DNA of 64,000 bases from Oscillospiraceae bacterium. GTDB lineage: Bacteria > Bacillota > Clostridia > Oscillospirales > Oscillospiraceae. Every line of letters starts with the position of its first letter. Positions within the stretch are counted from its first letter, which is position 1. A program made the position numbers and the translations under genes. This document shows positions 6,514-16,107 of this stretch, piece by piece. Under the pieces are notes generated by a model that saw only the letters and a program-made list of their open reading frames with translations, was not told the DNA's origin and searched no databases. The stretch lies in the NCBI GenBank assembly GCA_015067995.1, contig SVLJ01000004.1, positions 1 to 64,000 of the forward strand, read 5' to 3'.

Positions 6514-9500
6514 TTACTTGATCATCACGTTGTCTGCGCCAAGGACTTCCTTCATTTCGTCAATCAGTGCCTGATGCAGCACACATGCGCCGCCATAGAC
6601 CTTGCGGGTGTCTGCCGCCACGATCTTCACCTGTGTTTTTCCCGGAAAAAGCTTGAAAACACGGTTAATGTGCAGCATCTGTGGGCTGGCCACAGATGGT
6701 ACTTTCAGATACAGCACACCGCCCTGCAGGAACTTCCCGCTGCTCCGCCGCTCTTTCTCCGGCGCCGGGGGCAGGACTGCCGTATCCAGCGGATAGGCGC
6801 TGTCGCACATGATCTGGGGCGCCTTCTCATCCCGGACGGAGAGCTTACCCTGAATAATCACCGGTTGGTTCTCTTTGAGATAGCTGCCGCAGCGCTCCAA
6901 CACACGTGAGAAGCAAAGCAGTTCAATGGAAGCTGTATCATCCTCCACCGTTACATAAGCCATGAGGCTGTTGTTCTTGGTGGTCTTGGTTTTGCTGGAG
7001 GTGACAACACCGGCAATGGTGATGCGCTGCTCGTCAGCAAACTGCACAGGACCTTCTTCACGGGCAAAGTCCGCAAGAATGGTGCCGATAGGCGGCGCGC
7101 CCAGCTTTCGCAGCTGCCCCCGATAGGCGTCCATAGGATGGCCGGAAAGATAGAGACCGGTGGTCTCCTTTTCCATGGTCATCAGCTCCTGAGGGGTAAA
7201 CTCCGGAATATCCGGCAGCGGCGTTTCCCGCACCGCAGGCGTAGATTCCGCAGCCCCCATTGCCATGGAGAAGAAGTCCATCTGTCCTTCAATATTCTGC
7301 TTTCGTGTGGAGGCGATGGAGTCCATCACTTTTTCATATACAGCGATCAGCTGAGAACGCCGTGCGCCGGTAGAATCAAACGCACCGCTGCGGATGAGAT
7401 TTTCCACCGCTCGCTTGTTCATGTCGCTGCCCAGCATCCGCTGGCAAAAATCATGCAGGGAGGCAAAATCGCCGTTCTGACGCTCACGCACCACCGCCTG
7501 TATGAAGCCGCGGCCAATATTCTTCACCGCAGCCAGGCCGAAACGGATGCCCTCCCCTTCCACAGCAAAGCTGTCATAGGAGCGGTTGATATCCGGCGGC
7601 AGCAGCTGAATGCCGCAGTCACGGCACTCATTGATATAGCCTGCGATCTTTTCCGTATTGTCCAGTACGCTGGTCATCAGCGCGGCCATGTATTCCTTGC
7701 AATAATGGCACTTGAGATATGCCGTCTGATAAGCCACCACAGCGTAGCTGACGGCGTGGGCCTTGTTAAAGGCGTAGTTTGCGAAATCGTAAATTTCCTG
7801 ATAGATGGCCTCTGCCACGGGAGCGGGGATGCCGCCCGCCACGCAGCCGGGGATCTTCCGCTCCGGATCACCGTGGATAAAGGTGTCCTTCTCCTTCTGG
7901 ATCTGGGCAGCCTTCTTCTTGGAGATAGCGCGGCGCACCATGTCCGCCTGCCCCAGTGAGTAACCCGCCAGCTTGCGGAAGATCTCGATGACCTGCTCCT
8001 GATAAACGATACAGCCATAGGTGATGGACAGGATCGGCTCCAAAGAGGGGTGCTTATAGGTGATCAGCGAAGGATCGTGCTTACAGGCGATGAATCTGGG
8101 AATAGAGTCCATGGGGCCTGGGCGATACAGCGCAATGATAGCGGTGATATCCTCAATGCTGTGGGGCTTCAAACCCACGCATACGCCGGTCATACCCGTG
8201 GATTCCATCTGGAACACACCGGAGGTCTTGCCCTGTCCGATCATCTCAAAGGTAGCCGGATCGTGTTCAGGAATCTCCTCCAGCCGGAATTCCGGATGCT
8301 CACGCTGCACCGCTTTCACGGCATCATCCAGTACCGTCAGGTTCCGCAGACCAAGGAAGTCCATCTTCAGCAGGCCAAGCTCTTCCAGCGTGGTCATGAT
8401 GTACTGGCAAACAACCGACTCATCGTTCTTCGCCAGCGGCACGTACTCATATACAGGACGCTTGGTTATGACAACGCCCGCCGCATGGGTAGATGCGTTG
8501 CGAGGCATACCTTCCAGCTTCCGGGCGGTATCGATGAGCTTTCGCACACGCTCGTCCGCATCATACATATCGGAAAGTGGCTTACTAAGCCGCAGGGCAT
8601 CGTCCAGTGTGATGTGCAGAGCATTTGGTACCTGCTTGGCAATGACATCCACATCTGCGTATGGCATACCCAAAACGCGGCCCACATCGCGGATAACGCC
8701 CCGGGCGGCCATGGTGCCGAAGGTGATAATCTGCGCTACATGGTCGTCACCGTATTTGCGGCGGACATAATCCACCACCTCGCCGCGGCGGGTATCGCCG
8801 AAGTCCATATCAATATCCGGCATGCTGACACGCTCCGGATTCAGGAAGCGCTCGAAATACAGACTGTATTCCATGGGATCCACATCCGTGATGTCCAGAC
8901 AGTAGGACACGATGCTGCCTGCCGCGCTGCCGCGCCCCGGCCCAACGGGAATTCCGCGGCTTTTTGCGTAGCGCACAAAGTCGGACACGATGAGAAAATA
9001 GTCCGTAAAGCCCATTTTTTCGATCATGTCAATCTCATATTCCATCTGCCTGCGATATTCCGGCGTCCCTTCGCCGTAGCGGGCCGTATAACCCTCCGCA
9101 CACAGCTTTCGCAGATAGGACGGAGAATCATACCCCTCCGGCAGCTTGAATTCCGGCAAGTGGTATTTACCGAAGGTAAACTCCACATTGCACATATCGG
9201 CGATCTTCGCCGTATTTTCCACTGCGTCCGTATACCCGGCGAACAACGCCCGCATTTCCTCCTCTGACCGGAGATAGAAGTTCTGAGGCTCATAGCGCAT
9301 ACGGCTCTCGTCATCCACCGTTTTGCCGGTCTGGATACACATGAGGATATCGTGGGCCTCAGCGTCTTCCTTTCGGAGATAGTGAGCGTCATTGGTACAC
9401 ACCAGCGGCAATCCGGTTTCCTGATGTATGCGCAGCAGAAGGCGGTTTACTTCCACCTGCTCCCGGATACCGTGATCCTGCAGTTCCAGATAAAAGTGCT

Positions 9501-10008
9501 CCGGCCCGAAGATGTCTGCCAGTTCCAGCGCATACGACCTGGCGTTCTCATATTCTCCGTTACGCAGGCGGCGGGGGATCTCACCAGCCAGACAGGCACT
9601 GAGGGCGATCAGTCCCTCGCTGTGCTCGCGCAGCAGCTGCATGTCAATGCGGGGGCGGATATAAAACCCTTCTGTCCACGCCATGGATACCATATAGGAG
9701 AGATTTCGGTAGCCGATCTCATTTTCACACAGCAGCACCAGATGACGGCTTTCGGCATCAAATTCATGCTGCTTGTCAAACCGAGAACGGCCCCGGGGCG
9801 TCACATATACCTCACAGCCGATGACAGGCTTGATCCCCTCCGCCTTACAGGCGCGGTAGAAATCAATGACGCCGTACATGACACCATGATCTGTGATGGC
9901 GCAGGCAGTCTGCCCCATCTCCTTCACGACTTTCGGAAGATCCTTGATGCGGCAGGCGCCGTCCAGCAGGCTGAACTCCGTATGTACATGTAAATGGACG
10001 AAGGACAT
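6514..10008 (-). CDS. dnaE: DNA polymerase III subunit alpha, DnaE type
   Basis: The 1164-residue C-family polymerase has an N-terminal PHP domain (HLHVHTEFSLLDG near residue 5, ITDHG near 39). The catalytic centre PDIDMDF has aspartates at 398 and 400, and VGPGRGSAAGS lies just before it. A helix-hairpin-helix region and a C-terminal OB fold (about 1000-1060) follow. In Firmicutes with PolC (also in this window), DnaE extends RNA primers on the lagging strand before handing over to PolC. It is the last gene of the hprK-murB-rapZ-yvcK-whiA cluster. Length is normal and no catalytic motif is lost. Confidence 0.97.
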   Translation of the reverse strand: MSFVHLHVHTEFSLLDGACRIKDLPKVVKEMGQTACAITDHGVMYGVIDFYRACKAEGIKPVIGCEVYVTPRGRSRFDKQHEFDAESRHLVLLCENEIGYRNLSYMVSMAWTEGFYIRPRIDMQLLREHSEGLIALSACLAGEIPRRLRNGEYENARSYALELADIFGPEHFYLELQDHGIREQVEVNRLLLRIHQETGLPLVCTNDAHYLRKEDAEAHDILMCIQTGKTVDDESRMRYEPQNFYLRSEEEMRALFAGYTDAVENTAKIADMCNVEFTFGKYHLPEFKLPEGYDSPSYLRKLCAEGYTARYGEGTPEYRRQMEYEIDMIEKMGFTDYFLIVSDFVRYAKSRGIPVGPGRGSAAGSIVSYCLDITDVDPMEYSLYFERFLNPERVSMPDIDMDFGDTRRGEVVDYVRRKYGDDHVAQIITFGTMAARGVIRDVGRVLGMPYADVDVIAKQVPNALHITLDDALRLSKPLSDMYDADERVRKLIDTARKLEGMPRNASTHAAGVVITKRPVYEYVPLAKNDESVVCQYIMTTLEELGLLKMDFLGLRNLTVLDDAVKAVQREHPEFRLEEIPEHDPATFEMIGQGKTSGVFQMESTGMTGVCVGLKPHSIEDITAIIALYRPGPMDSIPRFIACKHDPSLITYKHPSLEPILSITYGCIVYQEQVIEIFRKLAGYSLGQADMVRRAISKKKAAQIQKEKDTFIHGDPERKIPGCVAGGIPAPVAEAIYQEIYDFANYAFNKAHAVSYAVVAYQTAYLKCHYCKEYMAALMTSVLDNTEKIAGYINECRDCGIQLLPPDINRSYDSFAVEGEGIRFGLAAVKNIGRGFIQAVVRERQNGDFASLHDFCQRMLGSDMNKRAVENLIRSGAFDSTGARRSQLIAVYEKVMDSIASTRKQNIEGQMDFFSMAMGAAESTPAVRETPLPDIPEFTPQELMTMEKETTGLYLSGHPMDAYRGQLRKLGAPPIGTILADFAREEGPVQFADEQRITIAGVVTSSKTKTTKNNSLMAYVTVEDDTASIELLCFSRVLERCGSYLKENQPVIIQGKLSVRDEKAPQIMCDSAYPLDTAVLPPAPEKERRSSGKFLQGGVLYLKVPSVASPQMLHINRVFKLFPGKTQVKIVAADTRKVYGGACVLHQALIDEMKEVLGADNVMIK

Positions 10009-10035
10009 TCTCCGACTCCCCTTACTGTTGGATTC

Positions 10036-10341
10036 TCATTCCTTGGTAGACTGACCGCAATGAGGGCAGATCTTGGGCAGATGCAGGGGCAGCAGTGTCC
10101 CCTGCAGCAGCGATTCGTGGCAATGCGGACACTTCACATGCACCATGGCAAACATCATGCCTCCGGCTGTACCCACAACAGCAAGCGCTGCCGCCACATA
10201 GGCCGCAATCCCCATCTTCCCATTCTTAAACAGCAGCACCAGTGTAGCCACCATAGCAACGACACCGATGTAAAACATAAGATTGGCAGCCGCCAGACCC
10301 ACACCATTGCTGACAATAATGGTTTTTTTCTTTCTGCTCAT
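10036..10341 (-). CDS. Small membrane protein with C-terminal zinc ribbon
   Basis: The 101-residue product starts at ATG 10341, with GGGAGG upstream; the longer frame reads into the preceding gene. After MSRKKKTIIVSNG come two hydrophobic segments (about residues 12-36 and 43-66). The tail holds CPHCHES ... CPHCGQS, two CxxC knuckles 21 residues apart that suit a zinc ribbon. It lies between the C_GCAxxG_C_C gene and dnaE in the same operon. I do not recognise a family with a known role. Confidence 0.75.
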   Translation of the reverse strand: MSRKKKTIIVSNGVGLAAANLMFYIGVVAMVATLVLLFKNGKMGIAAYVAAALAVVGTAGGMMFAMVHVKCPHCHESLLQGTLLPLHLPKICPHCGQSTKE

Positions 10342-10360
10342 CAGGTAACGCCTCCCTTTC

Positions 10361-10816
10361 TTACGCTTGCTCCGCCGCTTCACGCTGCGCCAGCATTGCT
10401 TCCACAATCTCCACCGCCGTTACGATCATCACAGCACAATGGCCGGAAAGTCCCATGTCCGCAGCAGCAGGCGTCTTCTCGTCAGGTACATACTTTTTTT
10501 TGATCAAATCACCGCAGCGAAGACCGTCAAAAACTTCTGAGAACCGCTTCTGGAACTCCTTGGACAGCTCCAGCGTGCGTTTTTTGCTGGCAACAGGTTC
10601 TGCCAGATCCACAGGCGTCAAAAGTCCCAGAGCCATCACAGCACCGCTGACAGCACCGCACAGCTCACCCGTGCCTGTACCGGCGCCAAAACCACCGGCC
10701 AAGCTCATCAATTCCTGTTCCGGCATTCCGATTTTATCCGCGAAAGCAGCCAGTACGGACTGCGCGCAGTTGAATCCGCGATCATGACATTCATTTGCAA
10801 TTCTACAGCGTTCCAT
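10361..10816 (-). CDS. C_GCAxxG_C_C family protein
   Basis: The 151-residue protein carries the cysteine pattern that names this family: FNCAQSVLAAF (near residue 15), then GTGTGELCGAVSGAVMALG (about 47-65), then RCGDL (near 100) and HCAVMI near 126. Family members are thought to be redox-active or metal-binding, often beside oxidoreductases or transporters, but no enzymatic role is settled. It directly follows whiA with 1 bp between them, so it is co-transcribed. Confidence 0.85.
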   Translation of the reverse strand: MERCRIANECHDRGFNCAQSVLAAFADKIGMPEQELMSLAGGFGAGTGTGELCGAVSGAVMALGLLTPVDLAEPVASKKRTLELSKEFQKRFSEVFDGLRCGDLIKKKYVPDEKTPAAADMGLSGHCAVMIVTAVEIVEAMLAQREAAEQA

Positions 10817-10817
10817 A

Positions 10818-11735
10818 TTACGTATCCTCTCTCTTTTCCAAATCTTTTGCCAAAGCCTGCAGCTTACGCAGCCGATGATTCAGGCAGGATTTTGTCAACG
10901 GCGGATCGAACTCTTCCGCCAGTTCTGTCAGGGTCAGTTCCGGATTCAAAAGACGCAGCGATGCCGTGTGCCGCAGCTTGTCCGGTAATCTGTCAAGCAC
11001 TTCCGCCTCCTCCAGACGCCGGATCGCCTCCAGCTGTTCCTGAGACGCACTGACAGTTTTGCTGAGATTTGCACTATCGCAATTCAGGCGGCGATTGACC
11101 CGGTTGCTGAGTTCCTTTTCCATCTTCGCCGTCATAATCTTCATGGCAGCCACCGGTGCACCAATCAGCGTCAGGTAATCCTCAATATGTTCACTTTGCT
11201 TGAAGTAAGTAATATAGCCGCCGTTCCGACGCACACTCTTAGGTAAGAAACCGGTATCCTGCAGCAGCGGATCCATTTCCTGACTGACGTGACGATGCGA
11301 TGTATTCAGTTCCAGATGATAGCTCTTCAGCGGGTCGGTAATGCTTCCGCCTGCGAAGAATACACCCCGCAGAAATGCGGCTCTGCAGCACTCATCTTCC
11401 AATATGCCGAAATTGATGTGCAGCGCAGCATTCTGCTGCGGATCATAGCCAAAGGTATTGATGATATGATCCAGCTTTTTTTGCTCGGTAATCTGAAAAA
11501 TCAGTTTTCCCGGCTGTTCAGGCAGCGGCAGGCGGTCAAATTTCAAGCCAAACGCCTTGTGGAAAAGTCTCGGGATTCTCCCTGCAAACTGCGGATTTTC
11601 CGTAATGATCCGTACTTCTCTGGATGAGAACGTATTACAGTACAGCAAAATCCCATACGCTTCCGCCCTGGCGCAGCATTGCCGCTGAACCGGCAGTCGG
11701 CACAATTCATTTTTGGTATCGTAGGAAAAAGACAC
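10818..11735 (-). CDS. whiA: DNA-binding protein WhiA
   Basis: WhiA combines a degenerate LAGLIDADG homing-endonuclease fold with a C-terminal helix-turn-helix. It affects cell division and chromosome segregation in Bacillus and sporulation in Streptomyces. The 305-residue protein starts at a GTG (11735) with GGGAGG 5 bp before it. It shows SFSYDTKNELC at the N-terminus, FLRGVFFAGGSITDP in the LAGLIDADG part (about residues 119-133), and LRLLNPELTLTELAEEF in the HTH. It follows yvcK with 23 bp between, the conserved rapZ-yvcK-whiA order. Confidence 0.97.
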   Translation of the reverse strand: MSFSYDTKNELCRLPVQRQCCARAEAYGILLYCNTFSSREVRIITENPQFAGRIPRLFHKAFGLKFDRLPLPEQPGKLIFQITEQKKLDHIINTFGYDPQQNAALHINFGILEDECCRAAFLRGVFFAGGSITDPLKSYHLELNTSHRHVSQEMDPLLQDTGFLPKSVRRNGGYITYFKQSEHIEDYLTLIGAPVAAMKIMTAKMEKELSNRVNRRLNCDSANLSKTVSASQEQLEAIRRLEEAEVLDRLPDKLRHTASLRLLNPELTLTELAEEFDPPLTKSCLNHRLRKLQALAKDLEKREDT

Positions 11736-11758
11736 GGCATCCTCCCATATGTCCTCGA

Positions 11759-12805
11759 TCAGCGATCCTTCTGTTCCAGTCGGTAGCCATTTTCACCCGC
11801 AATGCGGATTGCACGATCCGTGTAAATCTGCATCAGTTCTCTGGCCAGTCCTGCTGCTTCATGACGTACAAACCCATCTTTGATGACAGCAACATGACGG
11901 CACAGAATCTCCACATGCGTTTTCGGACAAATCCCCTCTTCGCAAAGGATCGGTTCCGCACCCTCAAGCGCATAACGCTCTGCAATTTCCCGAGGAACGG
12001 GCATGGAGTTGGTAAGGCAAACATCGAAGAGCCCCTTCCCTCCATGCTGAAACAGTGCTGAAATGTGGTCAGAAACCGTATATCCCTCGGTCTCTCCATC
12101 CTGAGTCATCACATTGCAGACGTATACCTTCAGGGCGTCCGACTGGTGTATCGCCTCCGGGATCCCGTCTACCAAAAGATTCGGAATAATGCTGGTATAC
12201 AGACTGCCCGGACCAAGTACAATCATATCCGCCTCACGAATGGCCTCCAGCGCCTCCGGCAATGCTCTCGGTTTTTCCGGACACAAACGCACACAGCGAA
12301 TGCGGCAATCCTGCTCTTTTTTGCAGCGGAAAATTTTGGACTCCCCCATCACCGACGCACCGTTTTCAAACTCTGCTTCCAACTGTACATCCGCAGTGGT
12401 TACCGGCAGAACTCTGCCGGTGATCGCCAGCACCTGACTCATTCTTTGTACCGCCACATCAAAGGACGGCGACACACCATTCATCGCCGCCAAAAAGAGA
12501 TTACCAAAGCTCTGTCCTGCCAGCTCTCCCTCTGAAAACCGATAATTCAGCAGTTCCCGCATAATGGGCTCCGTATTTGCCAGCGCCACCATGCAGTTAC
12601 GGATATCGCCCGGCGGCAGCATTCCCAGATCCTCTCTCAGACGGCCAGAGCCACCGCCGTCATCAGCCACAGTTACAATGGCAGTGAGATTCTCTGTATG
12701 GTTTTTCAGGCCACGCAGCATATTGGCCAGCCCATGGCCGCCGCCAATTACAGCAACCTTCGGGCCATTGACCCGGGAATAACTGTAATCCTTCTGTTCC
12801 ATCAT
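11759..12805 (-). CDS. yvcK: YvcK/CofD-like gluconeogenesis factor
   Basis: YvcK proteins belong to the CofD fold and are needed for growth on gluconeogenic carbon and for cell-wall homeostasis; they bind UDP-sugars. The sequence has VAVIGGGHGLANMLRGLK near the start, VTVADDGGGSGRLREDL (about residues 44-60), and LGPGSLYTSIIPNLLV (about 196-211), all family hallmarks. ATG 12805 (348 residues) is chosen because AAAGGTGA lies upstream; a GTG at 12820 has no ribosome site. It sits between rapZ and whiA as in Bacillus. Confidence 0.93.
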   Translation of the reverse strand: MMEQKDYSYSRVNGPKVAVIGGGHGLANMLRGLKNHTENLTAIVTVADDGGGSGRLREDLGMLPPGDIRNCMVALANTEPIMRELLNYRFSEGELAGQSFGNLFLAAMNGVSPSFDVAVQRMSQVLAITGRVLPVTTADVQLEAEFENGASVMGESKIFRCKKEQDCRIRCVRLCPEKPRALPEALEAIREADMIVLGPGSLYTSIIPNLLVDGIPEAIHQSDALKVYVCNVMTQDGETEGYTVSDHISALFQHGGKGLFDVCLTNSMPVPREIAERYALEGAEPILCEEGICPKTHVEILCRHVAVIKDGFVRHEAAGLARELMQIYTDRAIRIAGENGYRLEQKDR

Positions 12806-12836
12806 AGCCGTATCTCTCACCTTTCAGACTTGCAGT

Positions 12837-13700
12837 TCAACCTCTTGTCATATCACGATGATTCTCGGAAACGGAATAGCCCAAGGTGCGTATGTACCCC
12901 GCCAGTTCTCTTGCAACTGCGACAGACCGATGGTGTCCGCCGGTACAGCCAATGGCAATGACCAGTACGGTTTTCCCCTCTTCCACATAGTGCGGCAGAG
13001 AGAAATGAATGAGATCCTTCAGCTTTTCCACATACTCGCAGGTCTGCGGAAAGCTGAACACATAGTCCCGCACCTCCGGATCTGCTCCGGTTTTGCTGCG
13101 AAGCGATTCTACATAATAAGGGTTTGGCATAAAGCGGACATCCAGCACCAGGTCCGCCTCCATGGGAAGACCGTATTTGAAGCCAAAAGACGTCACGCTC
13201 ACGGCCATTTTTCCTTTTTCGCCATGGGCATCAAAAAGCCGCAGCACCTCACCGCGCAGCTGCGCCGTGCTGATATGCGAGGTGTCAATTACATGGTCTG
13301 CGCGCTGGAGCAGCGGCTCCATCAACTCCCGCTCACGAAGCACAGCCTCCTCCAATGACACGCTCTCGTTGCTGAGAGGATGCCGCCGGCGGGTTTCCTT
13401 ATACCGCTTGATCACCGTTTCCGGTGTTGCATTCATAAACAGCATGCGGGAGGCAACACCCATTTCCTTCAGCTTTTCCATCACATCGAAAAGTTCTGTA
13501 GGAGAATTGGTGGTACGCACGTCGTATACCAGCGCGATCCGGTCATAGCGGCTGTTGATGCCCTTGGTGCAAAACTCCGCAAACTTCAGCATCATAACGG
13601 CAGGCATGTTATCCACGATATAAAACCCGATATCCTCCATAAAGGACGCGGCTTTACTTTTTCCCGCACCGGACAGGCCGGATATAATCAGAAATTCCAT
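12837..13700 (-). CDS. rapZ: RNase adapter / nucleotide-binding protein RapZ (YvcJ)
   Basis: The 287-residue P-loop protein has Walker A GLSGAGKS at residues 8-15 and IGFYIVDNMP next to it. The C-terminal domain contains IGCTGGHHRSVAVARELA, the small-molecule-binding part. In E. coli RapZ controls GlmZ decay; the Bacillus homologue YvcJ binds GTP and affects competence, so the precise role here is open. It lies 25 bp after murB and 31 bp before yvcK in one operon. Confidence 0.95.
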   Translation of the reverse strand: MEFLIISGLSGAGKSKAASFMEDIGFYIVDNMPAVMMLKFAEFCTKGINSRYDRIALVYDVRTTNSPTELFDVMEKLKEMGVASRMLFMNATPETVIKRYKETRRRHPLSNESVSLEEAVLRERELMEPLLQRADHVIDTSHISTAQLRGEVLRLFDAHGEKGKMAVSVTSFGFKYGLPMEADLVLDVRFMPNPYYVESLRSKTGADPEVRDYVFSFPQTCEYVEKLKDLIHFSLPHYVEEGKTVLVIAIGCTGGHHRSVAVARELAGYIRTLGYSVSENHRDMTRG

Positions 13701-13725
13701 ACCATTTCACCCGTTCTTTCTTCTC

Positions 13726-14652
13726 TTAGCAGTCATGCGTCACGATCCGAACCTCTGGCTCCAGATCAACTCCCGTTTCTTCCCTGACACGTTCCTGCAC
13801 CTGCCGGATCAGTTCCAGAATATCGGCGCAGGTAGCTCCTCCCCGGTTGATCACAAATCCGGCATGCTTTTCTGACACCTGCGCGCCGCCAACTGTCAGC
13901 CCCTTGAGACCGCACTGGTCTATGAGCCCACCGGCATAATGCCCCACCGGTCGCTTAAAGGTGCTGCCGGCGCTATGAAACTCCAGCGGCTGGCTGGATC
14001 TTCGTCGGTTCATCAGCTCTGCCATTCGCCCGCGAATCGCCTCCGGATCGCCCGGCTGCAGCACCACTTCCACAGACAGCACCACCCAATCCGGATGATC
14101 TGTCAGGATGCTGCGGCGATAAGCAAATTCCATTTCTTCATTGGAGAGCGTGCATACGCCGATCTCAGGCTTCAGCAGCGTCACACTGCGCACCACCTGC
14201 TTCATCTCTCCGTCGTAGGCACCGGCGTTCATACACATGGCGCCGCCAACAGTACCCGGAATCCCATGCGCAAATTCCAGACCCGTCCAACCGTGCTGCT
14301 GTGCGGACAAAGCCAGCTGCGCAAGAGAAACGCCGGATTCTGCACGCAGGACACACATCTCCGCTTCTTCAATCTGTGTCATCGCCTTCGACGTGTCGAT
14401 TACCAGCCGATCCAGTCCTTCATCCGCCACCAGCAAATTGGAGCCTTTGCCAATGACCAGCGGACGTGCCTGAGAGGCCGCGGCAATCTCCATCAACCGA
14501 ATCAGCTGTTCTGCGCCATCAGGGAATGCCATTCTTTTTGCCGGGCCGCCGACAGCAAAGGATGTATGTCGGCTCATAGGTTCATCGTTTACGATCTGCA
14601 GCGTCGGCAGCTCTGCTGCCAGCATGGTATCCAGTTTCTCAAACCAACTCAC
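13726..14652 (-). CDS. murB: UDP-N-acetylenolpyruvoylglucosamine reductase MurB
   Basis: MurB reduces UDP-GlcNAc-enolpyruvate to UDP-MurNAc with NADPH and FAD, an essential cytoplasmic step in peptidoglycan synthesis. The GTG at 14652 is the start because AGGAGG lies 6 bp before it; the longer frame overlaps hprK. The 308-residue protein shows HTSFAVGGPAKRM, the FAD-binding VIGKGSNLLVADEG (about 75-88), GIPGTVGGAMCMNAGAYDGE (about 127-146), and the catalytic loop SAGSTFKRP with its serine. Length is that of type II MurB. Confidence 0.96.
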   Translation of the reverse strand: MSWFEKLDTMLAAELPTLQIVNDEPMSRHTSFAVGGPAKRMAFPDGAEQLIRLMEIAAASQARPLVIGKGSNLLVADEGLDRLVIDTSKAMTQIEEAEMCVLRAESGVSLAQLALSAQQHGWTGLEFAHGIPGTVGGAMCMNAGAYDGEMKQVVRSVTLLKPEIGVCTLSNEEMEFAYRRSILTDHPDWVVLSVEVVLQPGDPEAIRGRMAELMNRRRSSQPLEFHSAGSTFKRPVGHYAGGLIDQCGLKGLTVGGAQVSEKHAGFVINRGGATCADILELIRQVQERVREETGVDLEPEVRIVTHDC

Positions 14653-14680
14653 AGGCGTCCTCCTGATATCAAAATACTTC

Positions 14681-15619
14681 TCAGCCCATTCCTTTGGCAC
14701 GCTCATCCACGCGGCGCACCAGTTCCTCCGCCGCATTATAGCCGTAGCGGCGATGGCGGTTGTTCATGGCCGCCACCTCCACGATACTGGCCAGATTTCT
14801 GCCGGGACGCACCGGGATCGTAACCCAAGGAATCTTTACATCCATGATGTCCATATACTGGATATCAATACCCAGCCGATCATAAAACTTCGTGTCGTCC
14901 CAAGGTTCCAGCGTCACCACCAGCGTAATCTGCGCATCATCCTTGATGGCACGCATACCAAACAGCTGCCGCACATCAATCACGCCGATTCCACGCAGTT
15001 CGATATAATGACGGATGATTTCAGGCGCACAGCCCACCAGTTCATTGGATATACGGCGAATCTCCACTGCATCGTCGGCCACCAGACGGTGACCGCGCAT
15101 AATCAGCTCAATGGCGGCTTCGCTCTTGCCTACGCCGGAGTCGCCCATGATCATCACACCCTCACCATGAACGTCAATCAAAACGCCGTGGCGGGTAATA
15201 CAGGGTGCCAGCTCACGGCCCAGAAATTCAATGGTACGGCTGGTAAACTTCACCGTCATTTCGTCCGTGCGCAGCAGGGTTTTATCATGCTCCCGCGCAC
15301 TTTCCAGACATTCCGGAAAACACTCCAGTCCACGGGCGATCACCAGTGCGGGAATATCATACAAAAACAGATTATCAAGCCGACGTTTTCTTTCCTTTGG
15401 CTCCATCATCCGCAGGAACTCAAATTCCGCCTTGCCGATCACCTGAAGGCGCTGAGGATCAAAATAATCAAAAAAGCCCTGAAACTGCAGACCGGGACGA
15501 TTCACATCCACAACTGTCAGCAAAGCATTGTCATAGTCGCAGCCTTTATTTAAAATTTCCAAAGAGAACAGCTCCGCAAACCGGCTGATCCTGAATCCTT
15601 TCTCAGTCATAGCTTCCAT
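14681..15619 (-). CDS. hprK: HPr kinase/phosphorylase
   Basis: HprK phosphorylates HPr on Ser46 in response to glycolytic state and so triggers CcpA-dependent carbon catabolite repression. The 312-residue protein carries Walker A GDSGVGKSE and the HprK signature LRGIGVIDVRQLFG. ATG 15619 is used, with AAAGGA 8 bp upstream; ATG 15610 is an alternative. It is first in the operon leading to murB, behind a sigma-A promoter. Confidence 0.95.
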   Translation of the reverse strand: MEAMTEKGFRISRFAELFSLEILNKGCDYDNALLTVVDVNRPGLQFQGFFDYFDPQRLQVIGKAEFEFLRMMEPKERKRRLDNLFLYDIPALVIARGLECFPECLESAREHDKTLLRTDEMTVKFTSRTIEFLGRELAPCITRHGVLIDVHGEGVMIMGDSGVGKSEAAIELIMRGHRLVADDAVEIRRISNELVGCAPEIIRHYIELRGIGVIDVRQLFGMRAIKDDAQITLVVTLEPWDDTKFYDRLGIDIQYMDIMDVKIPWVTIPVRPGRNLASIVEVAAMNNRHRRYGYNAAEELVRRVDERAKGMG

Positions 15620-15680
15620 CCCCTTTTTCCTTTGTACACCCGCCTTAACTGCTCTTTCGCGGGTATCTATAATCTTTGAT

Positions 15681-15710
15681 ATTATACTATGAAACCACCA
15701 CTTTTCGCAA
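15681..15710 (-). promoter_or_regulatory. Promoter of the hprK-murB-rapZ-yvcK-whiA operon
   Basis: On the minus strand TTGCGA (15705-15710), an 18-bp spacer and TATAAT (15681-15686) lie about 60 bp upstream of hprK. No other promoter was seen between hprK and dnaE. Confidence 0.65.
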
Positions 15711-15776
15711 CACTTTCCCTTTCTTTTTCCTTTTATGAAGATTTTGCATTTTTTCAAAATTTTTTGAAGAAAATAC

Positions 15777-15805
15777 TTGCATTTCTCGTTTCAATCTGTT
15801 AGTAT
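15777..15805 (+). promoter_or_regulatory. Promoter of rpmB
   Basis: TTGCAT (15777-15782), 17 bp, TAGTAT (15800-15805) lie 58 bp upstream of the rpmB start codon in an AT-rich divergent region shared with the hprK promoter. Confidence 0.65.
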
Positions 15806-15863
15806 ATCAGTCGTGCCTGTTTAGGTGCACACAAAAATGATTTACAGCAAGGAGGTGCAACGG

Positions 15864-16052
15864 ATGGCTAAGTGCGAGTTTTGCGATAAGGGCGTGACTT
15901 TTGGCATCAAGGTTTCCCACTCTCATAGACGTTCCAATCGTCCCTGGAAGCCCAATGTGAAGCGTGTCAGAGCTATTGTCAACGGTACTCCTCGCCATGT
16001 ATATGTTTGTACCCGGTGTCTGCGCTCTGGTAAGGTTACCCGCGCAATCTGA
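15864..16052 (+). CDS. rpmB: 50S ribosomal protein L28
   Basis: The 62-residue protein starts at ATG 15864 behind GGAGG (15851-15855). It is a zinc-binding (C+) L28: CEFC near residue 4 and CTRC near residue 49 give the four cysteines. GVTFGIKVSHSHRRSNRPWKPN is written here as GVTFGIKVSHSHRRS followed by NRPWKPN, the usual rRNA-binding part. It is monocistronic with its own promoter and terminator. Confidence 0.97.
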   Translation: MAKCEFCDKGVTFGIKVSHSHRRSNRPWKPNVKRVRAIVNGTPRHVYVCTRCLRSGKVTRAI

Positions 16053-16062
16053 TTCCAACAGT

Positions 16063-16092
16063 AAAACTCCGAACTTCGGTTCGGAGTTTTTT
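16063..16092 (+). terminator. Terminator of rpmB
   Basis: Stem AAAACTCCGAAC-TTCG-GTTCGGAGTTTT with a UUCG-type tetraloop and extra T, 10 bp after the rpmB stop. Confidence 0.93.
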
Positions 16093-16107
16093 CTGTTTCT
16101 GTGGATA

